Below, piece by piece: positions 46,044-54,991 of a DNA stretch of 64,000 bases. Location of the stretch: contig JADCRZ010000021.1 in NCBI GenBank assembly GCA_015069695.1, forward strand, positions 1 to 64,000, written 5' to 3'. Position 1 is the first letter of the stretch. Every line of letters starts with the position of its first letter. Source of the stretch: Williamsia sp. Its GTDB lineage: Bacteria; Bacteroidota; Bacteroidia; Chitinophagales; Chitinophagaceae. Made by a program: the position numbers and the translations under genes. The notes under the pieces were generated by a model. The model searched no databases. It saw only the letters and a program-made list of their open reading frames with translations, and was not told the DNA's origin.

Positions 46044-46511
46044 CTACTCTCCCTCATTTACGGCTCCGCCCGTCATCACTTGCTGGGCAAGATGGCTGAA
46101 CGTATCAGGCGAAAACGATTCAAAGAACTGTGCATATTTCTGTTTGTCCCAGATCTCAATTTTGTTCACGGCCGCAACCAGTACAATGTCCTTTTCAAGG
46201 GATGCATACTCTTTTAGGTTTTGCGGCACCAGCAACCGGCCTGCCGAGTCTGTTTCGGTGATGGTGGCCCCGTTTAAAAAATATCTTCTGAACTCCCTGA
46301 CCTTCGGATCAAAATCGTTCAGCTTGCTGATTTCTGCGAATATGGGCTCCCAACTGGCGATAGGATACAGACTCAAACATTTTTCAAAACCCCGGTTGAT
46401 TACGAACCGGTTGTTGCTATCTTCGGGCAGTTGCTTTTTAAACGCGGCCGGCAATAAAAATCTACCTTTTGCGTCGAGGGTAGATTCATATTCACCTAAA
46501 AAACCTGTCAT
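46044..46511 (-). CDS. mraZ: Transcriptional regulator MraZ
   Basis: MraZ is a DNA-binding repressor that controls its own cell-wall/division operon. It has 155 residues with two AbrB-like halves, each ending in the D-x-x-G-R type motif: STLDAKGRFLLP near 8-19 and ETDSAGRLLVP near 85-95. ATG 46511 is chosen because MraZ proteins begin with a few residues before FLGEY. An alternative ATG at 46547 would add 12 residues and overlap the likely promoter. Its probable operator lies at 46561-46575. Confidence 0.92.
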   Translation of the reverse strand: MTGFLGEYESTLDAKGRFLLPAAFKKQLPEDSNNRFVINRGFEKCLSLYPIASWEPIFAEISKLNDFDPKVREFRRYFLNGATITETDSAGRLLVPQNLKEYASLEKDIVLVAAVNKIEIWDKQKYAQFFESFSPDTFSHLAQQVMTGGAVNEGE

Positions 46512-46546
46512 GTAAAAAGCATTCGGATTATGAACATTAATTGACA

Positions 46547-46575
46547 CAAAATAACACTATTTCCCACTTTCCCAC
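46547..46575 (-). promoter_or_regulatory. mraZ promoter and probable MraZ operator
   Basis: On the minus strand, two tandem GTGGGAA units (46575-46569 and 46567-46561) lie 50-64 bp before the ATG at 46511. MraZ is known to bind repeated TGGG-type sites upstream of its own gene. A one-mismatch -7 element (TTATTTTG, 46554-46547) follows, so bound MraZ would cover the -33/-7 region. The 8-bp period is tighter than the roughly 10-bp spacing known in other bacteria. Confidence 0.6.
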
Positions 46576-46594
46576 CTAAACGCATTCCGATTAT

Positions 46595-46736
46595 TTTTCC
46601 ACAGCAGATGTGGAAAACAGCGGCCGTTTTCTTCAGATCCAGGTGCAGTTCTAAGTGATATACGCACTGGCACCCGGCTTTGTGCCATGCTTAAATGTGG
46701 ATAAGTTGTGAATAGTTCCACAAACCATGTGAACAA
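46595..46736. promoter_or_regulatory. Cluster of DnaA-box-like 9-mers
   Basis: A perfect DnaA box, TTATCCACA, is on the minus strand at 46704-46696. One-mismatch boxes are TTTTCCACA at 46595-46603, its inverted copy at 46617-46609, CTATTCACA at 46715-46707 and TTGTTCACA at 46736-46728. The last three minus-strand boxes are spaced 11 and 21 bp apart, close to whole helical turns. An A/T tract follows (46737-46745). The region lies between the divergent mraZ and queA genes and is non-coding. It could be a replication origin or a DnaA-controlled promoter. Confidence 0.5.
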
Positions 46737-46851
46737 GATTTTTTGGATCATCAAAAGCTGCGCGCAGCAAGGGTTTGTAAAGAGGCTAAAATCCTTGATA
46801 CAGGCCTGATTGGGCCATTCACCTGCCTTCTATTTTGCGCTGCACCTTGTT

Positions 46852-46859
46852 TATCTTTG
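46852..46859 (+). promoter_or_regulatory. TAnnTTTG -7 element of queA
   Basis: TATCTTTG is an exact consensus match ending 8 bp before the queA ATG at 46868. The predicted transcript start is within about 3 nt of the ATG, so the mRNA would be leaderless or nearly so. Confidence 0.55.
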
Positions 46860-46867
46860 CATCATTC

Positions 46868-48100
46868 ATGCAGCATCCCAAACACCTTCTCACCAACGCT
46901 TATACCTACACGCTCCCCGATGATCGCATCGCCCGCTTTCCGCTGGCAGCAAGAGATCAATCCAAATTGCTTATATATCAAAAGGGTGAGATCCGGGAAG
47001 ACCGGTTTTACCAGCTGGATCGTTATCTCCCTACAGGCTCGCTGCTGGTATTCAACAATACCAGGGTGATTCCTGCCCGCCTCCTTTTTCGCAAACAGAG
47101 CGGAGGTGTGATTGAGATCTTTATGCTTGAACCGGAGCAAAAAGAAGCTTACGGAAGCCTGTACGAAAAAAATCTGGGCACCATCCGCTGGAAATGCCTG
47201 ATCGGGGGGGCCAGCAAATGGAAACGGGGACAGGTCATGCAAAAAGAATGGACATGGGAAGGACGGGAGGTCCAGTTAGAAGCCTCCATCGCTGAACGAA
47301 AACCGGATTGCTTTGTGATCCAGTACAATTGGCGCCCTGCTGAAACCAGTTTTTCAGAAATCCTCCAGGAGGCTGGTTCTATTCCTATTCCCCCGTACCT
47401 CAAGAGGGAAGCAGCCTCGGAAGATACGGAGCGGTATCAAACCATCTATGCACGCGAGCAAGGCTCCGTGGCGGCCCCTACTGCCGGTTTGCACTTTACC
47501 GATGGGGTGTTTGCAGCCCTTGCAGCCAAAGGGATCCAGGTTTCTTTTATCACCCTGCATGTAGGCGCGGGTACGTTTGCCTCTGTAAAAAGTAGAACCC
47601 TGGAAGGCCATGCCATGCATGCAGAATGGATGAATATAGAACTGGCCTTTGTCAGGCAGCTCATTGCGCACCAGGGCCCGGTCATTGCCGTAGGAACGAC
47701 CTCCCTCCGCACACTGGAGAGTTTGTATTGGCTGGGTACCAAATGTTGGAAAGACCCTTTGCTTTCACCTGGACAACTGACGCTTGATCAATGGGATCCT
47801 TATGAGGAAGCTCCGCGTGCTGCACCGGAACCCAAGCAGGCATTGCAAGCCCTGGAAGAATGGATGGTGAAGAAAGGGTTGCAGCAACACATGACAGAGA
47901 CCCGCCTGCTGATCGCGCCGCCTTACCAGCCCAGGCTGGCACAGGCACTCATAACCAATTTTCACCAGCCGGGCTCTACCCTTCTCTTGCTGGTAGCAGC
48001 GGTCACCAAAAACAAATGGAAAGAAATCTATGATTGGGCCTTGGCGCACGAATTCCGTTTCCTGAGTTATGGCGACGGATGCCTGATCTATTTTGATTAA
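46868..48100 (+). CDS. queA: tRNA ribosyltransferase-isomerase QueA
   Basis: QueA transfers and isomerises the ribosyl moiety of SAM onto 7-aminomethyl-7-deazaguanine in tRNA, giving epoxyqueuosine. It has 410 residues, longer than the usual 340-360. It shows the early DDRIARFPLAARDQSKLL near 20-37, LVFNNTRVIPARLLF near 60-74, the signature GSVAAPTAGLHFT near 199-211, and ITNFHQPGSTLLLLVAA near the end. ATG 46868 is favoured over a longer frame that would start inside the promoter. It overlaps the convergent kinase gene by 4 bp. Confidence 0.93.
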   Translation: MQHPKHLLTNAYTYTLPDDRIARFPLAARDQSKLLIYQKGEIREDRFYQLDRYLPTGSLLVFNNTRVIPARLLFRKQSGGVIEIFMLEPEQKEAYGSLYEKNLGTIRWKCLIGGASKWKRGQVMQKEWTWEGREVQLEASIAERKPDCFVIQYNWRPAETSFSEILQEAGSIPIPPYLKREAASEDTERYQTIYAREQGSVAAPTAGLHFTDGVFAALAAKGIQVSFITLHVGAGTFASVKSRTLEGHAMHAEWMNIELAFVRQLIAHQGPVIAVGTTSLRTLESLYWLGTKCWKDPLLSPGQLTLDQWDPYEEAPRAAPEPKQALQALEEWMVKKGLQQHMTETRLLIAPPYQPRLAQALITNFHQPGSTLLLLVAAVTKNKWKEIYDWALAHEFRFLSYGDGCLIYFD

Positions 48101-49437
48101 GCGTGCATCAGCGGTATATCAATAGTAAAAGCGGTTCCTTTTCCCTGTACGCTGTCCACCCTGATTTTACCCTGGTGCGCATCCACGATCGACTTTACAT
48201 AGCTGAGTCCCAATCCAAAACCCTTTACGTTGTGGACATTGCCGGTATGAGCCCGGTAAAATTTTTCAAAAATCCGTTTGGCGGTTTCCTTGTTCATCCC
48301 GATGCCATTGTCTTCAACGCGCACCAGGAGTGATTTGTGGGAAGAATGGGTGGTGATGTTGATGACCAGGTTTTCCCTGGAGTATTTGATGGCGTTGTCT
48401 ATCAGATTGCTGATCAGGTTCGTGAAATGCACTTCGTCGGCATTGATCACATCGTGGTGTGCGTTGAGCAGCAGGTTGGCATGGGCATTTCGTTCCTGCA
48501 ACTGCAGACTGAAATTATCCAGCGCACGATGGATCACCTCATGCACGTGGATGGGTTTCAGGTTGAGCTGGATCTCCTGCCTGTCTGAAAGGGCCGCCTG
48601 GAGGATGGTCTCGACCTGTTTGTTCATCCGCTTGTTTTCTTCTTTGATGACCCCGCTGAAATACTGAAGCTTTTCTTTGCTCTCCAACACCTTTTCATTG
48701 CGCAACGCATCTACAGCCAGCGAGATGGTTGCAAGGGGCGTCTTAAATTCATGGGTCATGTTGTTGATAAAGTCATTCTTGATCTCACTCAGTTTTTTCT
48801 GTCTGAGCAGGGCACTCACCGTAACATAAAACGCGGAAAGAAGAATAAGCACAAACAGGCAGGCGCCTGCAATCATCCACCGGAGCTGGCTGCGCACGAT
48901 GTGTTTGATATTGGGTACCATCACAATCAGGTACTCGGCCGGTATCAATCCTTCCAGACTGCTTCCGGTGGGCACTTCGATGGGATAAATTATCTGTTTG
49001 TTTCTGACCGTGTCTTTGAGCAGGTTGATAAAGCCCTTTGATTTCATTTCGTAGTCCATCAGGGCACCGTCCAGAATAACGGCAAATTCAAAAGGGGTAT
49101 CTTTTAAGCCATGGTTGTTGAATGATTTGCGCAAACTTTCGTTCACCATAAATTCCGTGTACCTTGAAGATACGGTAGAAGGCTTCATGAATTCCTTCAG
49201 GATCTGGTCGGATGGCCAGTTAAAAGTAGGTTTCAGCGTGTTTTTCAGGGAAGGAAGGGTCACATTGGTTTCAGCTGTCAGCTGTCCGCCCACTTCTGCA
49301 ACAGACGTGATGATATGCATGTTCAGCTCGTCTTCCTTGTTCTCCAGCATCGATGAAAACCAGGATACCTGGATCAGGATGATTCCAACAAGCGACAACG
49401 TGATCAGTATAATGATGATGGGGAAAATTTTTTTCAA
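48097..49437 (-). CDS. Orphan membrane sensor histidine kinase
   Basis: This 446-residue kinase has membrane segments at about 4-26 and 186-208, which flank a periplasmic sensor region of about 160 residues that I do not recognise. The phospho-His is 229 (NMTHEFKTPLA). The ATPase motifs are NLIDNAIKYS, VEDNGIGM, FEKFYR and GFGLGLSYV. No response regulator is adjacent, so its partner must be encoded elsewhere. Its end overlaps the queA end by 4 bp, with shared TTAA stop bases on opposite strands. Confidence 0.88.
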   Translation of the reverse strand: MKKIFPIIIILITLSLVGIILIQVSWFSSMLENKEDELNMHIITSVAEVGGQLTAETNVTLPSLKNTLKPTFNWPSDQILKEFMKPSTVSSRYTEFMVNESLRKSFNNHGLKDTPFEFAVILDGALMDYEMKSKGFINLLKDTVRNKQIIYPIEVPTGSSLEGLIPAEYLIVMVPNIKHIVRSQLRWMIAGACLFVLILLSAFYVTVSALLRQKKLSEIKNDFINNMTHEFKTPLATISLAVDALRNEKVLESKEKLQYFSGVIKEENKRMNKQVETILQAALSDRQEIQLNLKPIHVHEVIHRALDNFSLQLQERNAHANLLLNAHHDVINADEVHFTNLISNLIDNAIKYSRENLVINITTHSSHKSLLVRVEDNGIGMNKETAKRIFEKFYRAHTGNVHNVKGFGLGLSYVKSIVDAHQGKIRVDSVQGKGTAFTIDIPLMHA

Positions 49438-49780
49438 TCGTCGCTGGTTTTAATGAACAATACATCCCCGCATTGGGTTCAAGATTGACATGGCGTTATA
49501 AAGATATGGTGGGGAAAAGTTATTTTATAAAAATACATCAAGGCCCGAATTTTTAAAATCATCCCGGCTGCAATCGCCGGGTTTTAACAGAGGTTTTGCA
49601 ATGAAACCGGGGCTTGTAGGGGATTTTCCGCAGGATGGCCGTTTAAGAAAGAAAGATTTCATGGTACCTATTTTTATAGTAATTTAGAAAAACAGATTGC
49701 TTTATATCACGCATTGTTGACCTGAAACAGAAGGTTTAACCAAGTGATTTGCCGTTCTATTTTTGAGTCAATCTAAAGAT
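49438..49780. other. 343-bp intergenic region with one GC-rich hairpin
   Basis: This gap lies between divergent genes and holds no credible ORF. CCCGGC (49563-49568) and GCCGGG (49576-49581) form a 6-bp stem with a 7-nt loop followed by TTTT, a terminator-like shape on the plus strand. No gene is known to end there, because both neighbours start from this gap. The algH -7 element lies at 49758-49765. Nothing else is recognisable. Confidence 0.4.
49758..49765 (+). promoter_or_regulatory. TAnnTTTG -7 element of the algH-like gene
   Basis: TATTTTTG is an exact match, ending 15 bp before ATG 49781. A TTG at 49763 that would lengthen the frame lies within it and is therefore unlikely to be a start codon. 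The same arrangement is seen for the DUF47 gene. Confidence 0.55.
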
Positions 49781-50338
49781 ATGAATACACCTGCACCAGG
49801 AACCTTGCTGATCGCAGACCCTTTTCTGAAAGATCCTAATTTTAAACGTTCTGTTGTATTTATCTGTGAGCACCAGGCTGAAGGAAGTTTTGGATTTGTG
49901 TTGAACAGAACCTATGAGCACAGTTTGAATGAACTGATCGCCGGTATTGAAGATTTGGAAATTCCGGTATTTTGCGGCGGACCGGTTCAGATGGATACCA
50001 TTCATTTTTTGCACCAGTACCCCACGCAAATTCCCGGTAGCTACAAGGTGTCGGATGATATTTATTTTGGCGGCAATTTTGAAACCGCGATTTCCCTGAT
50101 CCGCGCCGGTGAAATCGATTTGGGCCGGATCAGGTTTTACATCGGCTACTCTGGCTGGAGCAGCGGCCAGCTGGATGACGAGCTGAAGGAAAAATCATGG
50201 ATTACCGTCAATGCCACCCGAAAGCTTTTATTCCACCGAGATACGAACCAGCTCTGGAAAGAAGCCCTCCGCCACCTGGGCGGTGATTATGAGATGCTGG
50301 TCAATTTTCCCCTTGATCCCAATCCAAGATTAAATTAA
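49781..50338 (+). CDS. YqgE/AlgH family protein
   Basis: This is a 185-residue DUF179 protein. Typical marks are PGTLLIADPFLKDPNFKRSV near 5-24, HQAEGSFGFVLNR near 31-43, VFCGGPVQMDTIHFLH near 66-81, and the central IGYSGWSSGQLDDEL. The family is widespread and named for a regulator of alginate genes in Pseudomonas, but its biochemical function is not known. It is monocistronic and is followed by a bidirectional terminator. Confidence 0.9.
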   Translation: MNTPAPGTLLIADPFLKDPNFKRSVVFICEHQAEGSFGFVLNRTYEHSLNELIAGIEDLEIPVFCGGPVQMDTIHFLHQYPTQIPGSYKVSDDIYFGGNFETAISLIRAGEIDLGRIRFYIGYSGWSSGQLDDELKEKSWITVNATRKLLFHRDTNQLWKEALRHLGGDYEMLVNFPLDPNPRLN

Positions 50339-50350
50339 ATGCATCAAAAT

Positions 50351-50383
50351 AAAAAAGGCTGTTTTCCGGAAACAGCCTTTTTT
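50351..50383. terminator. Bidirectional intrinsic terminator
   Basis: An 8-bp stem, GGCTGTTT/AAACAGCC (50357-50364 and 50370-50377), is flanked by six A residues on the left and six T residues on the right. It can therefore work on both strands. It lies between the convergent algH-like and outer-membrane protein genes. Confidence 0.88.
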
Positions 50384-50401
50384 ATTGAAACCTGTTTTTG
50401 C

Positions 50402-51076
50402 TTAGTGAAGCGTAAAGAACAGTCCGGCGTGTACGCCCCAGTTGTTCAAGTTATCTACTCCATTAAAATTAAACGGCAAATAATTATAATTCGCTCCCAG
50501 GTTAACACCCGCCGTTTTTGTTCTTCCTAAAGCTATATTGACACCTGCATCACCGCTGAACGCCGGTTTGAACAGGGATTTGCTGTAAGGAAATTCTCCC
50601 AGGTATTGCTTGTAATTCACCAGGTTACCACCTGCACCGAGTCCTACATACGGTCGCACCAGTCCTTCTTTGAGGATGGTGTAATCGACTTTGGCCATGA
50701 TAGGCAGGGTCTGGATTGAATTGGACAGCACGGCAGAAACTGTACCCTCTCCGGTTGTATAAACCTGACGCGGATATTTCTGGTAATAATCGTTGTACAA
50801 AACGCCCAGACCTACATCCCACTGGTTATTAATAGGGTAAGCCAATGCTGCTCCAAAACCGGAAAAAGAAGTTTTGCTTATTTCGTCTTTAAAGCTGCCT
50901 ATGGGCGTACTGATGTTGTAGCCTATCTTGAGCTTTAATTTACTTTTATCTTCCGATCCATAGTACGCAGCCTTGTCTTTATCCCCTGCTCCGTAACTTT
51001 GCGCCTGGGTTGAAAAAGCAAAAGTCAGCATCAATCCGGCTATTGCTGTATATCTTAATAATTCTGTCTTTTTCAT
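50402..51076 (-). CDS. Outer-membrane beta-barrel protein
   Basis: This 224-residue protein has a signal peptide (1-25, ending in TQAQ) and alternating beta strands rich in Gly, Tyr and Asn, as in small porin-like barrels. Features include GYNISTPIGSFKDEISKTS near 53-71, VGLGVLYNDYYQKY, RPYVGLGAGGNLV, and the terminal HAGLFFTLH. The cargo or role is unknown. It lies 22 bp downstream of a DUF4136 lipoprotein gene and is probably co-transcribed with it. Confidence 0.75.
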   Translation of the reverse strand: MKKTELLRYTAIAGLMLTFAFSTQAQSYGAGDKDKAAYYGSEDKSKLKLKIGYNISTPIGSFKDEISKTSFSGFGAALAYPINNQWDVGLGVLYNDYYQKYPRQVYTTGEGTVSAVLSNSIQTLPIMAKVDYTILKEGLVRPYVGLGAGGNLVNYKQYLGEFPYSKSLFKPAFSGDAGVNIALGRTKTAGVNLGANYNYLPFNFNGVDNLNNWGVHAGLFFTLH

Positions 51077-51098
51077 AATGTGTTCACTCTAGTGTTTC

Positions 51099-51743
51099 TT
51101 AATTGGTGGCTTTCAGATAAGGTGATTGGCTAAAGAATGCTCCTACTTCGCTGGCAGCATTGGCATCCAGAAACACACCTGTCCCCCTTGCCAGTGCACT
51201 CCATACGGTCCTGATCTTGTTGCCATTGGTTGTAGCATTCTTCAGGTCAAGCATGTCGACCGACAAACCGGCTTCATTCACCTGGTACAATCCGTAATAA
51301 GAGGGCGCATAGTAGCCATAGCCTCCATAACCCCAATAGTAAGGATCATAATAGCTGCCGTAATAATCCCAATAGTTTGGATAGCTGACCACACCTGTGT
51401 AGGTGTTTGAGATCCGGGACACGTTGATACCCAGATCAGGCTGTGCTGTTTTACTTACCAGGGTGAAGCCGCGCTGCTGCATGGCAGCTTTTACCGCATT
51501 GATGATCTGCAGATCGTAGGCCGTTTGCACCTTTCCTTCCAGGCGGTCATTGCTGATAACCGCAGCCGAGTCAACGATGCTGAAGGTTTTATAATTGGTA
51601 AACCGCGCAGATGAATCATAGTTGGTCACATAGATCCTGGATTCTTCTGCATTCAGGTGATCTAAAGGATCTTTGGTGCAACTGCTCAAAAAGGCTGCGA
51701 TAAAAACCAATGACCCCAGCGTTAAAAAATCTCTCTTGCTCAT
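51099..51743 (-). CDS. DUF4136 lipoprotein
   Basis: This 214-residue protein has a lipoprotein signal (lipobox LSSC, Cys22). The DUF4136 domain includes YDSSARFTNYKTFSIVDSA near 44-62 and VKAAMQQRGFTLVSKTAQPD near 86-105. It is marked by a Tyr/Gly/Pro-rich stretch of about 30 residues in the middle (NYWDYYGSYYDPYYWGYGGY). The function of DUF4136 is unknown; it is probably anchored in the outer membrane. It forms a pair with the barrel protein downstream. Confidence 0.82.
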   Translation of the reverse strand: MSKRDFLTLGSLVFIAAFLSSCTKDPLDHLNAEESRIYVTNYDSSARFTNYKTFSIVDSAAVISNDRLEGKVQTAYDLQIINAVKAAMQQRGFTLVSKTAQPDLGINVSRISNTYTGVVSYPNYWDYYGSYYDPYYWGYGGYGYYAPSYYGLYQVNEAGLSVDMLDLKNATTNGNKIRTVWSALARGTGVFLDANAASEVGAFFSQSPYLKATN

Positions 51744-51850
51744 ATCATTTGTTTTTGTTCATATAACTCGAAAGGATATGCCACGGTTGAATGGGCCACG
51801 CCAATTAACGCAGTTCTAACATAAGCCTGTTGTACGGACCACAACAACAA

Positions 51851-51875
51851 AAAGCCCACCTCGTAAAAGGTGGGC
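51851..51875 (-). terminator. Terminator of the atpD-atpC operon
   Basis: On the minus strand a 7-bp stem, GCCCACC/GGTGGGC (51875-51869 and 51860-51854), with an 8-nt loop is followed by UUU and a G-broken U run. It lies 40 bp after the atpC stop. Confidence 0.8.
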
Positions 51876-51915
51876 GAATACATTGAGAACGCAAGAGATA
51901 TGCCAGTAGCTAAAA

Positions 51916-52188
51916 TTACTCGTTGAGGGTATCCACAGCGGTAGCACCTTCCACAAGTACGGTTACGTTGTTATGGATCACTTCAACAAAACCGCTTTGG
52001 ATGGTATAAGAAGCCGCGCTGCCACCGATCTTATCTTTGAGGATCTTCAGACTGCCTGATCTTAGTGATGCCACGAGGGGGGCGTGTTTTTCCAGTACTT
52101 CAAACATGCCATCTTCTCCCGGCAGCTGTACACCATATACAGTTCCGCTATATAATTTTCTTTCCGGCGTTAAGATTTCCAGATTCAT
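51916..52188 (-). CDS. atpC: F-type ATP synthase epsilon subunit, short form
   Basis: This subunit of the F1 rotor stalk has only 90 residues, against about 135-140 in Escherichia coli. It contains the N-terminal beta sandwich (LEILTPERKLYSG, LPGEDGMFEVLEKHAPLVA, SGFVEVIHNNVTVLVE) but lacks the C-terminal two-helix domain that inhibits ATP hydrolysis in other bacteria. Short forms are known in the Bacteroidota/Chlorobi group. It starts 8 bp after the atpD stop. Confidence 0.92.
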   Translation of the reverse strand: MNLEILTPERKLYSGTVYGVQLPGEDGMFEVLEKHAPLVASLRSGSLKILKDKIGGSAASYTIQSGFVEVIHNNVTVLVEGATAVDTLNE

Positions 52189-52196
52189 AATTTTAT

Positions 52197-53711
<1,515 letters not shown>

Positions 53712-53736
53712 TTAGCTATTTTTTTAAATATGGTCG

Positions 53737-53744
53737 CAAAGGTA
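53737..53744 (-). promoter_or_regulatory. TAnnTTTG -7 element of atpDC
   Basis: On the minus strand this reads TACCTTTG, an exact match, about 40 bp upstream of the atpD ATG. The inferred leader is about 35 nt, longer than for most other promoters in this window. Confidence 0.5.
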
Positions 53745-53832
53745 TGGGAACGGAAGCAAAAATCCGAATAGATCGCGGGAGATCAGTTTTATATGGCTAA
53801 GGAAAGACAGGAATGGGATGGGCCCAATGACC

Positions 53833-54183
53833 CTATGAACGCTTTTTTTTAAACAAGGATCCGATAGCTCCTCCGGCTTTTCTGAGGAGCCCAGAAGGCT
53901 TGGCTGCCTGCAGCACCTTCAACCCCTTGAAGGCTACCGGGCTTTTTTTCAGAAAAAAACTGTTGATCAGTCCGCGGCCTGCGCCCAGGGCCAGGGAGCT
54001 TACTTTTCCCCTGATAAAACCAGGCAGTACATTGTCTACACCCGAGTAGAAGAGTTCGCCGGGAACATGGCTGATCCGTTCACGCAGGACTTCTTCGCGC
54101 GCCCTGATGCGCTGGCGGAGTGCCTGTTGTTCCACCCTGAGATCTTCAAGGGAGCGGATAGAATTATTTGTTGGGTTCGCCAT
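53833..54183 (-). CDS. Small basic protein of unknown function
   Basis: This 116-residue protein has an N-terminal helical region with Arg/Glu repeats (RVEQQALRQRIRAREEVLRE), a Gly/Ser-rich middle with weak hydrophobic stretches, and a strongly basic end (GSLFKKKRS). I do not recognise a domain. Its start overlaps the end of the holin-X-like gene by 20 bp, so it is translated from the same mRNA. It is probably associated with the membrane together with its two upstream partners. Confidence 0.6.
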   Translation of the reverse strand: MANPTNNSIRSLEDLRVEQQALRQRIRAREEVLRERISHVPGELFYSGVDNVLPGFIRGKVSSLALGAGRGLINSFFLKKSPVAFKGLKVLQAAKPSGLLRKAGGAIGSLFKKKRS

Positions 54184-54541
54184 CGTTCAATTCGTGGGTG
54201 TCAGAAAAAAACAAGCTGATAATCAGATCAGAGAAGTATTTACGCAGTATCTTTCTTTGCATGTAAACAATGAAAAGAAAAACTGCGTATAAGGCTGTGA
54301 TAATTATAAAACCCAGGTACCAGTTCCTGGTTATCTGTGCAAAAAAGTATACACCCAGGGCACTGATCAGCAGTACAACCAGCAATGACAACAAGCCCAG
54401 GCATAAACCCAGCAGCAGGGAAGAACCAATCCCAGCTGTCCTTTCTGCAGTTTGATATTTCAGCAAGAGCAGCCGCTCTTGTATATATTCTTCTACCAAC
54501 TGCTGGGTTTCTTTGAAAAATCCCTGTTTATCGGGTTCCAT
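54164..54541 (-). CDS. Phage_holin_3_6-like (holin-X superfamily) membrane protein
   Basis: This 125-residue protein has an amphipathic N-terminal helix (QLVEEYIQERLLLLKYQTAE) followed by two membrane helices at about 40-70 and 74-95 and a short cytoplasmic tail. This matches the holin superfamily 3.6-type proteins that are common next to YtxH genes in Bacteroidota. The family name does not imply phage lysis. It overlaps the upstream YtxH gene by one base and the downstream gene by 20. Confidence 0.72.
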   Translation of the reverse strand: MEPDKQGFFKETQQLVEEYIQERLLLLKYQTAERTAGIGSSLLLGLCLGLLSLLVVLLISALGVYFFAQITRNWYLGFIIITALYAVFLFIVYMQRKILRKYFSDLIISLFFSDTHELNDGEPNK

Positions 54542-54798
54542 TAGCTGACACTTTTCTTCAGCTTATAGGCTTTCTTTTCAATATCATCAGAAACTTCTTT
54601 GCTTTTGTGCAGGTAGTGATCCAGCTTGTCCTCGAAAGAACTGTAAGCTTTTTTCAACTCGTCCTGTGCTTTTTCAGCGGCATCTTTGATATCATCAACT
54701 ACATCCTGCCCTTGATCGCTTTGCAGAAAAATTGCCAAAGCTGCGCTGGCTGCAGCTCCTACCGCCAACCCGATCCAGAAACTTGTGCTATTTGCCAT
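54541..54798 (-). CDS. YtxH-domain protein
   Basis: This 85-residue protein has one N-terminal membrane helix with a glycine/alanine face (FWIGLAVGAAASAALAIFL, about 6-24) and a long charged helix (DIKDAAEKAQDELKKAYSSF). That is typical of YtxH general-stress-type proteins. It is first in a three-gene overlapping operon. An exact -7 element, TACATTTG on the minus strand, lies at 54838-54831, 33 bp upstream. Confidence 0.78.
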   Translation of the reverse strand: MANSTSFWIGLAVGAAASAALAIFLQSDQGQDVVDDIKDAAEKAQDELKKAYSSFEDKLDHYLHKSKEVSDDIEKKAYKLKKSVS

Positions 54799-54830
54799 AG
54801 TGTTCTATTTTTGAGATGAATAAATGGATT

Positions 54831-54838
54831 CAAATGTA
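54831..54838 (-). promoter_or_regulatory. TAnnTTTG -7 element of the YtxH operon
   Basis: On the minus strand this reads TACATTTG, an exact consensus match, with about 33 bp to the ATG at 54798. It is the only candidate promoter for the three overlapping genes downstream. Confidence 0.5.
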
Positions 54839-54991
54839 CAGGTTTAATTTTCAACCAGATCTACTTCTGTTTGAAAATTATTTGTGAGAAAAGAACGTCA
54901 TTTTTGTCCTTTATTGTACTAAGCATACAAGCATCATGCTAAAATTTTTTTTGGGTATTAATCTCACCACATACCAAACAACAGCACGCCT

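Noticed and set aside
54164-54541. Prophage remnant suggested by the holin-like protein
   Set aside because: No other phage gene is nearby, and this family with a YtxH neighbour is a common chromosomal arrangement in the phylum.
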